Assembly (NCBI GenBank): GCA_900617975.1
Contig: UZAE01013226.1
Coordinates: 1-23,696, forward strand
Length of the DNA: 23,696 nt
Direction of reading: 5' to 3'
Origin: Rodentolepis nana
Lineage: Eukaryota; Platyhelminthes; Cestoda; Cyclophyllidea; Hymenolepididae
A program made the translations under genes and the position numbers. The notes under the pieces were generated by a model. It ran no database searches, was not told the origin of the DNA, and worked only from the letters and a program-made list of their open reading frames with translations. Shown here piece by piece: positions 1 through 9,100 of this stretch (its first letter is position 1; every line of letters begins with the position of its first letter).

Positions 1-133
1 GAAATAAATTGGATGGGAGGTGGGGGTAGGTTTGGTGAACTTTACTGCACGGGAAATTAGAATCTGTAACTTGTATTCATGAGGTTAAATAAAATCTTTA
101 TAAATTTGGGTTGGGCCTAATCTGCATCAAACA
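1..133. other. Left flank of retrotransposon copy A
   Basis: AT-rich sequence before the first retrotransposon copy. I see no gene here. It holds no convincing match to the sequence just after the 3' end of copy A, so a target-site duplication for that copy is not visible. Confidence 0.5.
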
Positions 134-205
134 ATGGTGCGCAATAGACTCACCTCCATGTGGTGCACCCTGGACAACGTATCTAAGTACGGCAAAAATG
201 TCTAT
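134..205 (+). ncRNA. HDV-like self-cleaving ribozyme, copy A (partly degraded)
   Basis: A 72-nt nested double pseudoknot at the 5' end of the retrotransposon. P1 is 134-140 with 165-171, with one mismatch at 135/170 because the first two bases are AT rather than GG. P2 is ATAGAC 144-149 with GTCTAT 200-205. P3 is ACC 152-154 with GGT 162-164, closing loop TCCATGT. P4 is 178-182 with 187-191. The strand after P1 reads GGACAAC (GGGCAAC in the other copies), and the presumed catalytic cytosine is C193 in the GGCAAAAA joining strand. Known HDV-like ribozymes at LINE 5' ends cleave just before the first P1 base. The P1 damage probably weakens this copy. Confidence 0.85.
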
Positions 206-303
206 CACTCGGCATTCGAATTGAATTCGATTTATTATGATTAGCTTGAAAAAAAGACTATAAGAGAAATCGCGATCGTCAGGGCGAATTACAACGTCTT
301 CAG

Positions 304-1199
304 ATCCTCCAGTGGAATGGTGGAGGGATGTCACAAAACAAAAAGGTCCAAGTCAAAAAATCCTACATATCTCTGACGTAGACATATTCACAATTATGGA
401 AGCAAAAATTTCGGATGAAAAACTGAAGTACTACCGATTTCCAGGTTACACCCTGTACCTTCTACCTAAATACCGGCATGTTGCAAGTGGAATTCTAACT
501 GGAGTAAAAGAAGGCCTCACCTCACACTACGATCTAATCAAGTGTATGGGCTCGACACAAGACATATGTGAAATAATCAGATTAAGTGTTTGGAAATGTC
601 AAAACCACTTCAAGATATATGCAGTCTATAATCCACCCCAGAATTGTCCCAACTTTGATTTTCTGAACATCTCACACAAAACTATAGTATTAGGAGACTT
701 CAACGCCCATTCCACCATATGGGGCTACAAGGATACAAACATAGCTGGAAAGGAAATTAAAGACATGCTAAACGGCAACCCCCTGGAACTTATTTACAGC
801 AATGAGGATTCGGCTACATATTTGCACTACAATGGAACCAGAACAACTCCTGACTTACTCCTGGCTTCAAGCGACATCAGCGAACATACACGCCGAAAAA
901 TAATTGACGATCCTGGTTCTGGTCACAAACCAGTCATTGCTAGTATTACCTTCGGCAGCAAAAGCATGTTAAAGAAAGTGCCAACTAAGCTATCATGGAA
1001 CTTCAAGAAGGCTGACTGGTCTAGATTCACTAACCCTTTAGATAATGAACTTCACACAAGTCCCCTAAACCTTAACCAACTCCTGACCAACTTTACAATG
1101 ATATCACGAATATTATGGTCAGATGTGCAAATAAAACTATTTCTAAAGGCAAGACTAAGCACTATCGAGTATTTTGGTCTAGACACCTTGAGAAACTGA
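304..1199 (+). pseudogene. Retrotransposon endonuclease (APE type), copy A, frameshifted
   Basis: This domain nicks target DNA for target-primed reverse transcription. The N-terminal motif ILQWNGGG, whose Asn is part of the active site, is read from 304. A one-base deletion relative to copy C near 352 shifts the frame, and the rest is open in the other frame to a stop at 1199. Visible motifs are IMEA (catalytic Glu), VLGDFNAH at about 687-710, TPDLLLASSDI, and GSGHKPV at about 914-934 (the SDH-type His motif, here GSGH). The first in-frame ATG is at 328, after the WN motif, so the natural start is unclear. The frame starting with GTG at 312 is only an artefact of the frameshift. After 1199 the original frame continues through a helical linker with a nonsense TAG at about 1276. 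Confidence 0.88.
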
Positions 1200-1800
1200 A
1201 AAGAAAACGGGACGCCCTTCGCAACACTGCTGATCAGACTGGAAGAACGGAAGACGTACAAGCCTGGAGACGGTAGTCAGCTGTCCTAAGGCAAACCATC
1301 TTACAAGTCAAACGGACTTCCTTCGACAAGTTTATCTCAAATATCAACTATCAAAATGATAGCCAACGCACTTTCAATTTTCTGAGAAACCTGCAAAACA
1401 ACAGAGAAAGACCCAAGAAGGAACCAATCACTTTCAAATTCCTGGGTAACCTCCAAAACAACGGGGAAAGACCCAAGAAAGAACCAATACGCTTTAAAAC
1501 ACACAAAAAAGAACCAATACGCTTAAACAGCAAATTGCTTACCTAACGAAATAGCTAACTGCTTTGCGAGGTTCTATTCCCATAACAAATACGTTTAAAA
1601 AACAAACTGCTTACCACCGACTCCGAATTTAAACAGCAAATTGCTTACCACCGACACCGAAATAGCTAACTGTCAGAAAATCTTCAAGAGATTTAAAGAT
1701 ACAAGTAAGACAGGTTGGGGAAATTAAGGAAGACGCAACACCAAATGATGTGGGGAAATTAAGGAAGACATAATAACACCAAATAATGTACTTATTGAAC
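1200..1800 (+). pseudogene. Retrotransposon linker region with nested duplications, copy A
   Basis: Between endonuclease and reverse transcriptase the reading frame can be followed as a basic, probably helical linker (residues such as KHYRVFWSRHLEKLKRKRD, from about 1156). From about 1375 to 1660 the same short blocks recur two to four times: the 'ggaaagacccaagaaagaaccaa' type block, the 'aaattgcttaccaccgac' type block and the 'gaaatagctaactg' block. Copy C carries each of these once over 19375-19510, so copy A has expanded by local duplication. The region is not translatable as it stands. Confidence 0.75.
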
Positions 1801-1809
1801 CATTCAGAA

Positions 1810-3060
1810 CTTGAGAACTTAATGCTGCGATAAAACGGCTAAAGTGCAAGAAGTCTTCTGGCCAAGACGGTATTCATCCGGAATTTCTAATGAGAATGGG
1901 ACCAACAGCCAAGGAAACCATGCTGACGCTTTTCAACAAAATCTAGGAGACCAGTCTCGTACCTAACCAACGGAAAGTTGCCATAGTAATACCAGTACTA
2001 AAAAAAGGCCAAAGACCCTAGCAACTTTGACAACTATAGGCCTATCTCTCTCACAAGCGTGCTGGCTAAACTTAATGAAAGAATAGTTAACAGGAGGCTG
2101 ACCTGGTTCCTTGAGACCAACAGTGTTTTTTAGGAGTGAACAAGCAGGTTTTTGGCCACAAAGATCAACGAACCAACAAGTAGCCACTTTCTCCCAACAC
2201 ATCAAAGATGCCCTTAATGCAAGAAATACCCTTACGGCGGTTTTCGTCGATTTCAAATCAGCATATGACTTAGTAAGGAAAGAGAAGCTAATTCTAAAAT
2301 TGGCAAAGATTGGTATTAAGCATAATATGCTAAACTGGATATATGCATTCATTGGACAAAGATCATGTAATGTCAGATACGGAAATGCTCTATCAAAATC
2401 CTTAAAGTCAGATACGGAAATGCTCTATCAAAATCCAATCCTTTACAAACAGGCCTTCTTACAAACAGGCCTTCCACAGGGAGCTGTCACAAGCTGCATA
2501 CAGGCCTTCCACAGGGAGCTGTCACAAGCTGCACTCTTTTAATGTCTTCATCAATGCAGTCACGGGCATCAAGTGCTTACTTTGTGCAGACGATCATGTT
2601 CTATGGTATTCCGCCCCTAAGAAAAACGCTCAGGAGAGCTATGGTATTCCGCCCCTAAGAAAAACGCTCAGGAGAGGACCGAAAGTACCCTTAATGTTGC
2701 ACTTAAACTACTAGCAAACTGGTAATCAACACCGCGAAAACTGCATTCCAAACTTTTTCTTTAGACCATCACAGCATAAACCCGCATTTAAGGCACAAGG
2801 ATACTACCATAGAAAAAACCAATGAGTTCACATTTCTCGGAATGACGTTTGACACTAAGCTAACGTGGAAAAGTTACATCAATAAAATTGAAGAACGAGT
2901 CTCCAATAGACTGAATGTACTGAAGCGTCTTGCTGGTAACGTATGGGGCTGTGCACGCTCAACTCTCAACAACACTTACAAGATGTTTATTCAGCCAATA
3001 ATATTGTATTTCTGTGAGCCACTCATTACAGCCACAGAGGTGACTCTCAAACCACTCGAA
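1810..3060 (+). pseudogene. Retrotransposon reverse transcriptase, copy A, disrupted
   Basis: The polymerase that copies element RNA into the nicked target. Finger motifs can be read at about 1830-2100 across stops (KSSGQDGIHPEFL, NFDNYRPISLTSVLAKL). EQAGFWPQRST follows at about 2140. Motif A, VFVDFKSAYD, is at about 2240-2269. Motif B, TGLPQGAVTS, at about 2460-2490 lies in a region duplicated several times (2395-2540). Motif C reads CADD at 2583-2594 instead of YADD; copy C keeps YADD. The thumb starts in an open frame at 2842 (MTFDTKLTWKSYINKIEE) that continues into the RNase H region. Between 2395 and 2680 short segments are repeated in tandem and destroy the frame. The result is a non-functional relic. 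Confidence 0.9.
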
Positions 3061-4260
3061 AAGGCACACAACCAAGCATTACGACTAATTACTGGAGGGA
3101 TAAAATCAACACTCATTGATGCAATGTTCCTAGTTACAGGAAACACCACAATATGTTCCCTTATGAAAGAAAAGGCCTTGTTCCTGTATGAGAAGCTACT
3201 GCGCATTCCCGTGGACAAATTCTTCAGCACCTATGAGAATAGACCAAGGCATCTGAAAACGCAATCTGGTCTAATACAAAAAGCCAGAGAATTGGAGAAA
3301 GAATTACAAATCGATGACAAACCAAAAAGCCTCTCTCTCCCCATGAACCCATTGGCAGACACTGATGTTGTGTTTTGCACCCAACTGCTCGACTTCTTCA
3401 GGAATTCAAACACTCCTCCAGAGCAAATGCGCTCACTGGCCCTTGAGACAATCAATGTCAACTACCCTGTAGATCAATGGCTCCAAGTCTTTATAGAAAG
3501 CCAAACAAACATTGGTGCAGGTGTCTTTTCAGAACTCTTCTCTTTCTACGCAGCATCAGGACTCACTAGCTCCGCTTTTGAAGGAGAAATAGAGGCCATT
3601 AGGAAAGCACTATGCCAATTATGTTGCCTGGATACGAAATTCACCAAAGCGGTGATACTTTCTGACCCACAGTCACCAATAAACTCAATTGGACTTTCGA
3701 ACTCACAGTCAGCAATAAACTCAATTGGAAGTAGATTTCGAACTTACAGTCAGCAATAGACTCTATTGGAAGCAGAGATACTCACAGGCAACAATAAACT
3801 CAATTGGAAACAGAGAGCGTGATACTTTCGGACTCACAGTCAGCAATAAACTAATGTGGAAACAGAGATAAACAGCTGAGATATACGAATGTAAAAAACT
3901 CTATCAGCTACTGAGAGAGAATGAGATAAAGGAATGTAGAAAACTCTATGAGCTGCTGAGACGAAAAACAAAACAGTGGAAAACGCTATGAGCTGCTGGG
4001 AGAGAAAAACAAAACAGTGGTTCTATCTATGAACAGCTGAGATAAACGAATGTAGAAACCTCTATCAGCTGTTGATGAGATAAAGGAATGTAGAAAACTC
4101 TATCAGCTGCAGAAAACAGCTGAGATAAGGAATGTAGAAAACTCTATGAGCTGCTGAGACGAAAAACAAAACAGTGGTCCTACAATGGATTCCTGGTCAC
4201 TGTGGCATTAAAGGCAATGAGATTGCTGACACACTTGCTAAGAAGGGGACAACGGTTTTG
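3061..4260 (+). pseudogene. Retrotransposon connection and RNase H domain, copy A
   Basis: The open frame from 2842 runs to 3759 and ends in the first half of an RNase H domain: VFIESQTNIGAGVF at about 3490-3530 where a TDGS-type first-Asp motif would be expected (apparently lost), then GEIEAIRKAL at about 3580-3610 (catalytic Glu), and VILSDPQS at about 3650-3670 (catalytic Asp). The centre, 3655-4170, is expanded into diverged repeats of two blocks ('actcacagtcagcaataaactcaattgga' type and 'ggaatgtagaaaactctatgagctgctgag' type). The domain end resumes at 4174 with LQWIPGHCGIKGNEIADTLA, carrying the conserved His and last Asp. This RNase H is of the kind found in I, Jockey-related and ingi elements. 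Confidence 0.85.
3655..4170 (+). repeat. Diverged nested tandem repeats inside RNase H, copy A
   Basis: About 0.5 kb of imperfect direct repeats made from two adjacent segments of the RNase H coding sequence. The 5' part repeats a block containing 'cacagtcagcaataaactcaattgga' about five times. The 3' part repeats 'agctgagataa(a)cgaatgtagaaaactctatgagctgctgagacgaaaaacaaaacagtgg' in whole or part about five times. Unit ends differ, so this is not one clean tandem array but successive partial duplications, each with its own point mutations. Confidence 0.85.
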
Positions 4261-4623
4261 CAATGCATATACTGGCCGATGTCTTTCCACGCAATGAAGT
4301 CCTTAATCAGGAGAGAATTTCAGACCTCAAGGTGCAATGTACTTAAAGCACGAACAAAGGAGAAACAGTGGTCAGTGACACTCTCCGACATAGCTGACTG
4401 GTCAAGAATCGAAGATGTTGCTGAGTTTAGACTACGTACCGGACACGATTGCTTGACAAAACACCTACACAGATTGGGAGTGTACACTCAACTCACATGC
4501 CCCCTATGTAACCTACAGGAGGAAATGGAGAAGACCAACCTGATTCGGTGTCCAGCCCTAAAGACAAGGATGGAAAGCCAGAGATACTGGGAAGCAAGAA
4601 GACTGCTAATGAACTGCTATTAA
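4261..4623 (+). pseudogene. Retrotransposon C-terminal Cys-rich domain, copy A
   Basis: Continuous with the frame open from 4174. It reads DWSRIEDVAEFRLRTGHD at about 4400-4450, then KHLHRLGVY, then the block TCPLCNLQEEMEKTNLIRCP, ending in a stop at 4621-4623. This C-terminal region follows RNase H in many arthropod-type I/Jockey-superfamily proteins (family knowledge from memory, not a search). The usual CxxC...H...C arrangement has Asn in place of His in both copies of the element in this window. Confidence 0.85.
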
Positions 4624-4641
4624 TTAACTGCTATAAATGTA

Positions 4642-4728
4642 CCCCCCACCCTTGGGGGAAGCTGAAGTCAAAGTTTAAGGGCTAATGATAAATATCACAA
4701 AGCCTGCCATTAAAATAATAATAATAAT
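4642..4728 (+). promoter_or_regulatory. Retrotransposon 3' end: hairpins and AAT tail, copy A
   Basis: A C5/G5 hairpin is visible (4643-4647 with 4654-4658). It is followed by a two-part hairpin, GGGC 4679-4682 with GCCT 4702-4705 enclosing TGATA/TATCA (4686-4690 with 4693-4697), and then a short AAT-repeat tail. The second hairpin block also ends the other three elements in the window, so it is the likely recognition site for the element's reverse transcriptase (inference from how LINE/SINE pairs share 3' ends). Confidence 0.6.
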
Positions 4729-5770
4729 TTCGATTTTCTTCAAGAACCGATTAATCTCAAACTATCCCCAATCAAGTGATCTGAATTATAGAGATTTGCC
4801 ATTCCTGAATCGACCGTGTTCTGCAATCCTCTCAATTGTCTTTTAATTTGTCAATGTCATTTTACCCCTTCATGCATTTTACATTTTAGATTTGGTCAAT
4901 TAACAGTGACTAGTATTATTTAAAAATTATTGTTGCACAACTTTGTTAATTCAGTCGAAGACCCATATTGTCTACCTCTTTAAAATCATCTGATGTGTAT
5001 CCACAGAGGACTTTGGATATTCAATCAAATGCTGCATACCTGCCCATTAGCTTTCAAAAGTAGACGCTTCAGTTAGATTATAACATCCACGCATTTCCTC
5101 TGAACTACAAGAAATGCAAGCATTCAAATTTACATCACAACTTGATTATCTTTTTATGTCAATCTCTCTCTACTTGGCGGTTCGCCTTCCTTTCTCATCA
5201 ACACCCGTTTCTCCTAACTTGATCCATGCCGAAACTTGAAAGGTGTTAGAAGAATTGATACTCAGTTAGACACTATCTACCTGTATATAATGGGACATGA
5301 AACTACTACTCGCATTCGACAGCTATTCGGTCTTTGGCACATGGACTGCAATGAGCATTAGTCATCATTGGAATAATATTCCACTTGGAAGGGGCCTTTG
5401 AGACCAAGTTTGTGAAAGATCGGTCATCTGCAATAATATTTTTACAGTTGATGACACTTTAAATTCTCTTAGTTCAGCAATTCAACAACCGAGAAATCAG
5501 TAAAAGTTCGGCCAACTGACGCCTTTTCTAATTCACCCTTTGCATTCCTACTCACGTCATTACGGGAGACCAATTCTGTGTGTACAAGATCACCAAAATG
5601 CAAGTGTACGCGAATTATTCTATAAAGCCAAAAGTTGTTAGTAGATGGTGATTTGAACATTGCTCACATAAAGTCCAATCAAATTTTTCGTGGATCTGTT
5701 GAGGAGTAATCAGCGTTATTTCACAGAAGTGGTTGAGTAGTGTATCATTTTAAACTAGTGTCTATTTTAG
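4729..5770. other. Non-coding stretch between retrotransposon A and the eIF1-like gene
   Basis: AT-rich sequence without a credible gene. A TATA-like string (TGTATATAA, about 5282-5290) lies some 490 bases upstream of the eIF1-like ATG, too far for a confident promoter call. A short minus-strand frame at 5469-5660 has no recognisable motif. The stretch ends with the 3' splice-like sequence TCTATTTTAG at 5761-5770. Confidence 0.5.
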
Positions 5771-5775
5771 GAAGG

Positions 5776-6141
5776 ATGAAAGAAGATTCAAACTTCAGAT
5801 TCGATAGTAAGTATTTGACGACTTTGAGTGATTTTCCTTCTGCAGATGGCCATGTTGGTGACACAATTGAAGAGCCGGATGATGGGTTGGTTCATATCAG
5901 AATCCACTCGCTGGCGATTCACAAACTGGTAACAACTGTGTCTGGACTTCCTGAGAAATATCACCTTGGAAGCATTCTCAAGTGCTGCATGAGGACATTC
6001 GGTTGCAAAGGTGGGATTAAGCAGAATAACGAATTCAGTGAAGTGATGCTATTACAGGGTGACACTCGAAGTCAAGTATACGAATTCCTTACTAAGAACA
6101 GTCTAGTCCCTCCAGAGTGTATTCGAGTGCATGGAAGCTGA
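5776..6141 (+). CDS. Diverged eIF1 (SUI1-domain) protein
   Basis: A homologue of translation initiation factor eIF1, which binds the 40S subunit near the P site and monitors start-codon choice. Coding exons are 5776-5806 and 5846-6141, about 108 residues after splicing, close to eIF1's usual 113 or so. The SUI1 signature is clear: GLVHIRIH, TTVSGLPEKYHLGSILK, TFGCKGGI, SEVMLLQGDTRSQVYEFL and a terminal VHGS. The basic loop that in eIF1 reads QRNGRKTLTTVQG is replaced by HSLAIHKLVTTVSG, so key rRNA-contacting Asn/Arg residues are missing. ATG 5776 is the first ATG and lies 5 nt after the acceptor-like TCTATTTTAG, suggesting a 5' leader intron or trans-splicing. It is probably a paralogue of the housekeeping gene. 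The 39-nt intron keeps frame, so an unspliced reading is also possible. Confidence 0.82.
   Translation: MKEDSNFRFDSKYLTTLSDFPSADGHVGDTIEEPDDGLVHIRIHSLAIHKLVTTVSGLPEKYHLGSILKCCMRTFGCKGGIKQNNEFSEVMLLQGDTRSQVYEFLTKNSLVPPECIRVHGS
5807..5845 (+). other. 39-nt intron of the eIF1-like gene
   Basis: Donor GTAAGT at 5807 and acceptor CCTTCTGCAG ending at 5845 are both close to consensus. The length is a multiple of three and contains no in-frame stop, so the frame stays open if it is retained. Splicing gives FRFDNGHVGD, nearer to the length and layout of eIF1 N-termini than the unspliced product. Confidence 0.7.
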
Positions 6142-9100
6142 AGTCTCTCGCGTTTGCCTCAGTGTAGTTACTATTTTGTTGCTAGTCATTACCTTTGCCA
6201 TTAAATCTAATTTATTCTACTGATTCACAACTTTCAGATGATCGACATTTTCCTAGAAATATTTCCATCTATTCTCAAAGTTCACTTAGCCTACATATAC
6301 GACCCACGTTCGAGTCATGGATCGTAGAGTGTTGTTGAGATACAAGTTAGCAAGTTAGCTATGTGGGAGAAATGACAGGTGACTAAATGTGTTCTTTGTG
6401 AAACAACAAGATTGAGACTGCCATTTTGGCCTAGGAATATTGGTGATTATTCAAAAAGAAACTGATCTATGATACAGTTGGGCTTAGTCTATAGCTTGGA
6501 GAAGGAGGGAAAGATCTTCGTCCAGAGCGCTTTTTTCAAATTTTGAGAGGAATCACCTGTAATTAAATGAACAAAGTCGTGTGGAGTGCACTATTTAACC
6601 AAGTGTAATCAATGGAAATTTATTCACATAGAACATCCCAGAAAGTGTGTCGTGCGTGCACCAACCAGTCTGCCAATCCGATATCCTTTGAAGCCAGCTA
6701 GAATAACAATGGTTGTAGTTAATGACTAAAGATGTAGGTGGATTGCTCGAAACCGTTGAGAGAATACTGTTGAAGTTCAGTTAAAGATCATTTGTATTAA
6801 TTTTAAACAACCCTCTCTCCTTCATCATTTTCAGCAGTTTCGGATTTTGCGGTTGTACGTCTTCTCTTTAAATGTCACCACTAAAACTAATGCGTCAATA
6901 TAACACCAATTAGCCTGTTTTAGAGCAACACGATAAATGAAATTTTCCACAAGACGCACCAAGTCAAGTTAAACCAGAAGGTGCAGAAGGTTCATGTTTG
7001 GTCACAGTGAAAGAAGAGAAGCCAACAGTTTAGCCAACGAAATGTGGAAAATGTAGTTTGAATTTGATTTTGCACTTTTCATGGGATCAAACGACTGCCA
7101 TCCTTATTTCAGTAACTGAAACACGATTCCCTGAATTTGGTATTCTGTTCTAACTCATTCCTTTTTGGGAATACAACAGAGGCTTATCAGAATGTAATCA
7201 CAATTTGAATGTCCATGGAAGAGAAGTTGAAGATGGAAGTCTATTGAAATGTGAGCTCTTGAACTTTTATTGTGATTTGTTAAGATGATTGTTTTTAGGA
7301 CAACAAAGAGAAAAGTGAGTAAGCGTGGTGATGGAAGGTGTGGCGGAGGGAGGGGGGGGGGCGATGGGGAGGTGCATATACATTTATACAGAGTTGATTG
7401 ATAAGAAGAGAGATAGTTGGTGGATTGTTGATGTGTTTTTACCTTCACACTCCATAATTCAAATCATATTATTGAGTACTCTGATGCATTCTAAAAGAAG
7501 TATAATTCGAAGTTGCCCAATGTTGCAGTCTGCTGGAGTGCTACCAATGCACAGAAGGATTTCCTTTCAAGATCCTTTCTAAAGTGCTCGCGTATCAGAC
7601 ATTATTCCTATGTTTGGTACGATCTGAGTAATTGGGTAGACAAAGTTTGATCTTTATGTTTCAATCCCAACCCCATCGTTTATGGGTTTGCACTTGGATT
7701 GCCGATATTCCACAATGAAGCTCTTCTTTTACACTGGAACGCTTGCCCAAACCTCTTTGCTTTGCCATGGTGACATATCAACTATTGACTTGCAGTCGGT
7801 CTTGCCTATCCATATTTCAAGGTGCCTCTTTCGATTTATTAATGTTGACTTATATTAACTTAAAATAGGAATCACTTTTTCGTAGGCTGGAGATTCCTAA
7901 ACAGAATATATGCCTAGTTCATGTGAAGCGACTTGTATGTGATGCATATTAATGAAGACTTACTTTTACTGTGCAGCAGTATAAAGCAGACGATAAGTTT
8001 ACTTAAACACCAGATCCACTCAAATTTATCAAGGATTATTACACGCACACTAAATCAGAAAAGTGAAACTAGCCTCCCATTCAATTTAGGCAACTCCCCT
8101 TCCCCCCCCCCCTTCCCACTAGGATGGAGGCAGAACTTGACTTCTTTCTCTGACATATCTTGAAGGGAGCCAACCTGGATTATGCTAGACTGCATTTTGT
8201 GATGCAAGTACAACAATTCACTTAAATTTTCCCGTAGACGCAAAGAACAAGTGATCTGATCATGCAGACTGAGTACAAGTGACCTAGCATAAGGCATCAC
8301 ACGATCTATCAGGTTGCCATTAGAGAGAATTCAAATTAATTTATGCTTATTTGACCTCTATGGCGCTTTGCACAAAATTTCAAAGCCTTATGAAATATAA
8401 TTTATCTTATCACTATCTTGCTAATTCTTTCTTAAACTCGAGATTATCACCTTGAGTCATCATGTTACATCAAAATATCTGAAAGTTGGATGCCAATTAA
8501 TTGAGTTCTAAGAAGTAACCTCTCGAGTTACTAGTGTAATTTGTCAATTATCTTAGAGAAAGATATTCTGTATGTCACATCCTTCAATTATAATTAATTC
8601 CAATTAATATGACACTGTATAGTCACCAATATCAAGTTTATAATATGCCTCACCCCATAGGTTTAGTGTGTTTAATGCAGGAGACGACATAATCTAAGTT
8701 TCTCACCAGGACATTCAATGGTGCCATCCCACATATCCAAGACAATTATTCTTACTATTACGCAGAAGTCATTTGGAAGAATTCCAACACCACAACATTG
8801 AATGGTTGAAAGCGAATTGGTACGTGGGCGTTGAGTAGTGAATTTTTGTCTTCTTTCAATTATGCAAGTATAATAACAGCCAATTTATTTGTTTTTTGAA
8901 TTACAGCTAAACGTTCAAGGTTGACGACGACATTCAGCCAAACGTCCAATATTCGTTTATAGTTAAAAAGGAACTTAACTATAAGTGGGCAACACTACAA
9001 CCCCTCCTTATGCTACTGAGCTGCATTTTCATCGTTGAGCCAACAGATTTGGCAATGTCAAATTCATTGTAGAAATTCATGACATCAAGATTCGTCTTAG

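Larger units (their letters stand above)
134..4728 (+). mobile_element. Non-LTR retrotransposon, copy A (decayed, nearly full span)
   Basis: A LINE-type element in which, in order, one sees a 5' HDV-like ribozyme (134-205), a short leader of about 100 nt, an apurinic-type endonuclease (from about 304), a linker, reverse transcriptase (about 1810-3060), RNase H (about 3470-4250), a C-terminal Cys-rich block (to 4623), a 3' hairpin and an AAT-repeat tail. No ORF1 is present. The APE-RT-RNase H order places it near the Jockey/I/ingi group; the exact clade is inference. The copy is dead: frameshifts near 352 and elsewhere, stop codons, and many internal partial duplications (1375-1660, 2395-2540, 2620-2680, 3655-4170). 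Copy C at 17911 is the same family in the same orientation. Target-site duplications are not evident. Confidence 0.93.

Noticed and set aside
134..205. tRNA-derived SINE head
   Set aside because: No cloverleaf and no A-box/B-box could be matched; the pairing pattern is that of an HDV-like ribozyme.
312..1199. An intact endonuclease gene starting at 312
   Set aside because: The codon at 312 is GTG and the first residues are in the wrong frame. Comparison with copy C shows a one-base deletion near 352, so the true N-terminus is read from 304 in another frame.
1375..4170. CRISPR array or satellite from repeated blocks in copy A
   Set aside because: Block lengths and ends are irregular, there are no unique spacers of constant length, and all blocks derive from LINE coding sequence.
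5469..5660. Minus-strand 63-codon frame upstream of the eIF1-like gene
   Set aside because: No domain or regulatory context; likely chance.
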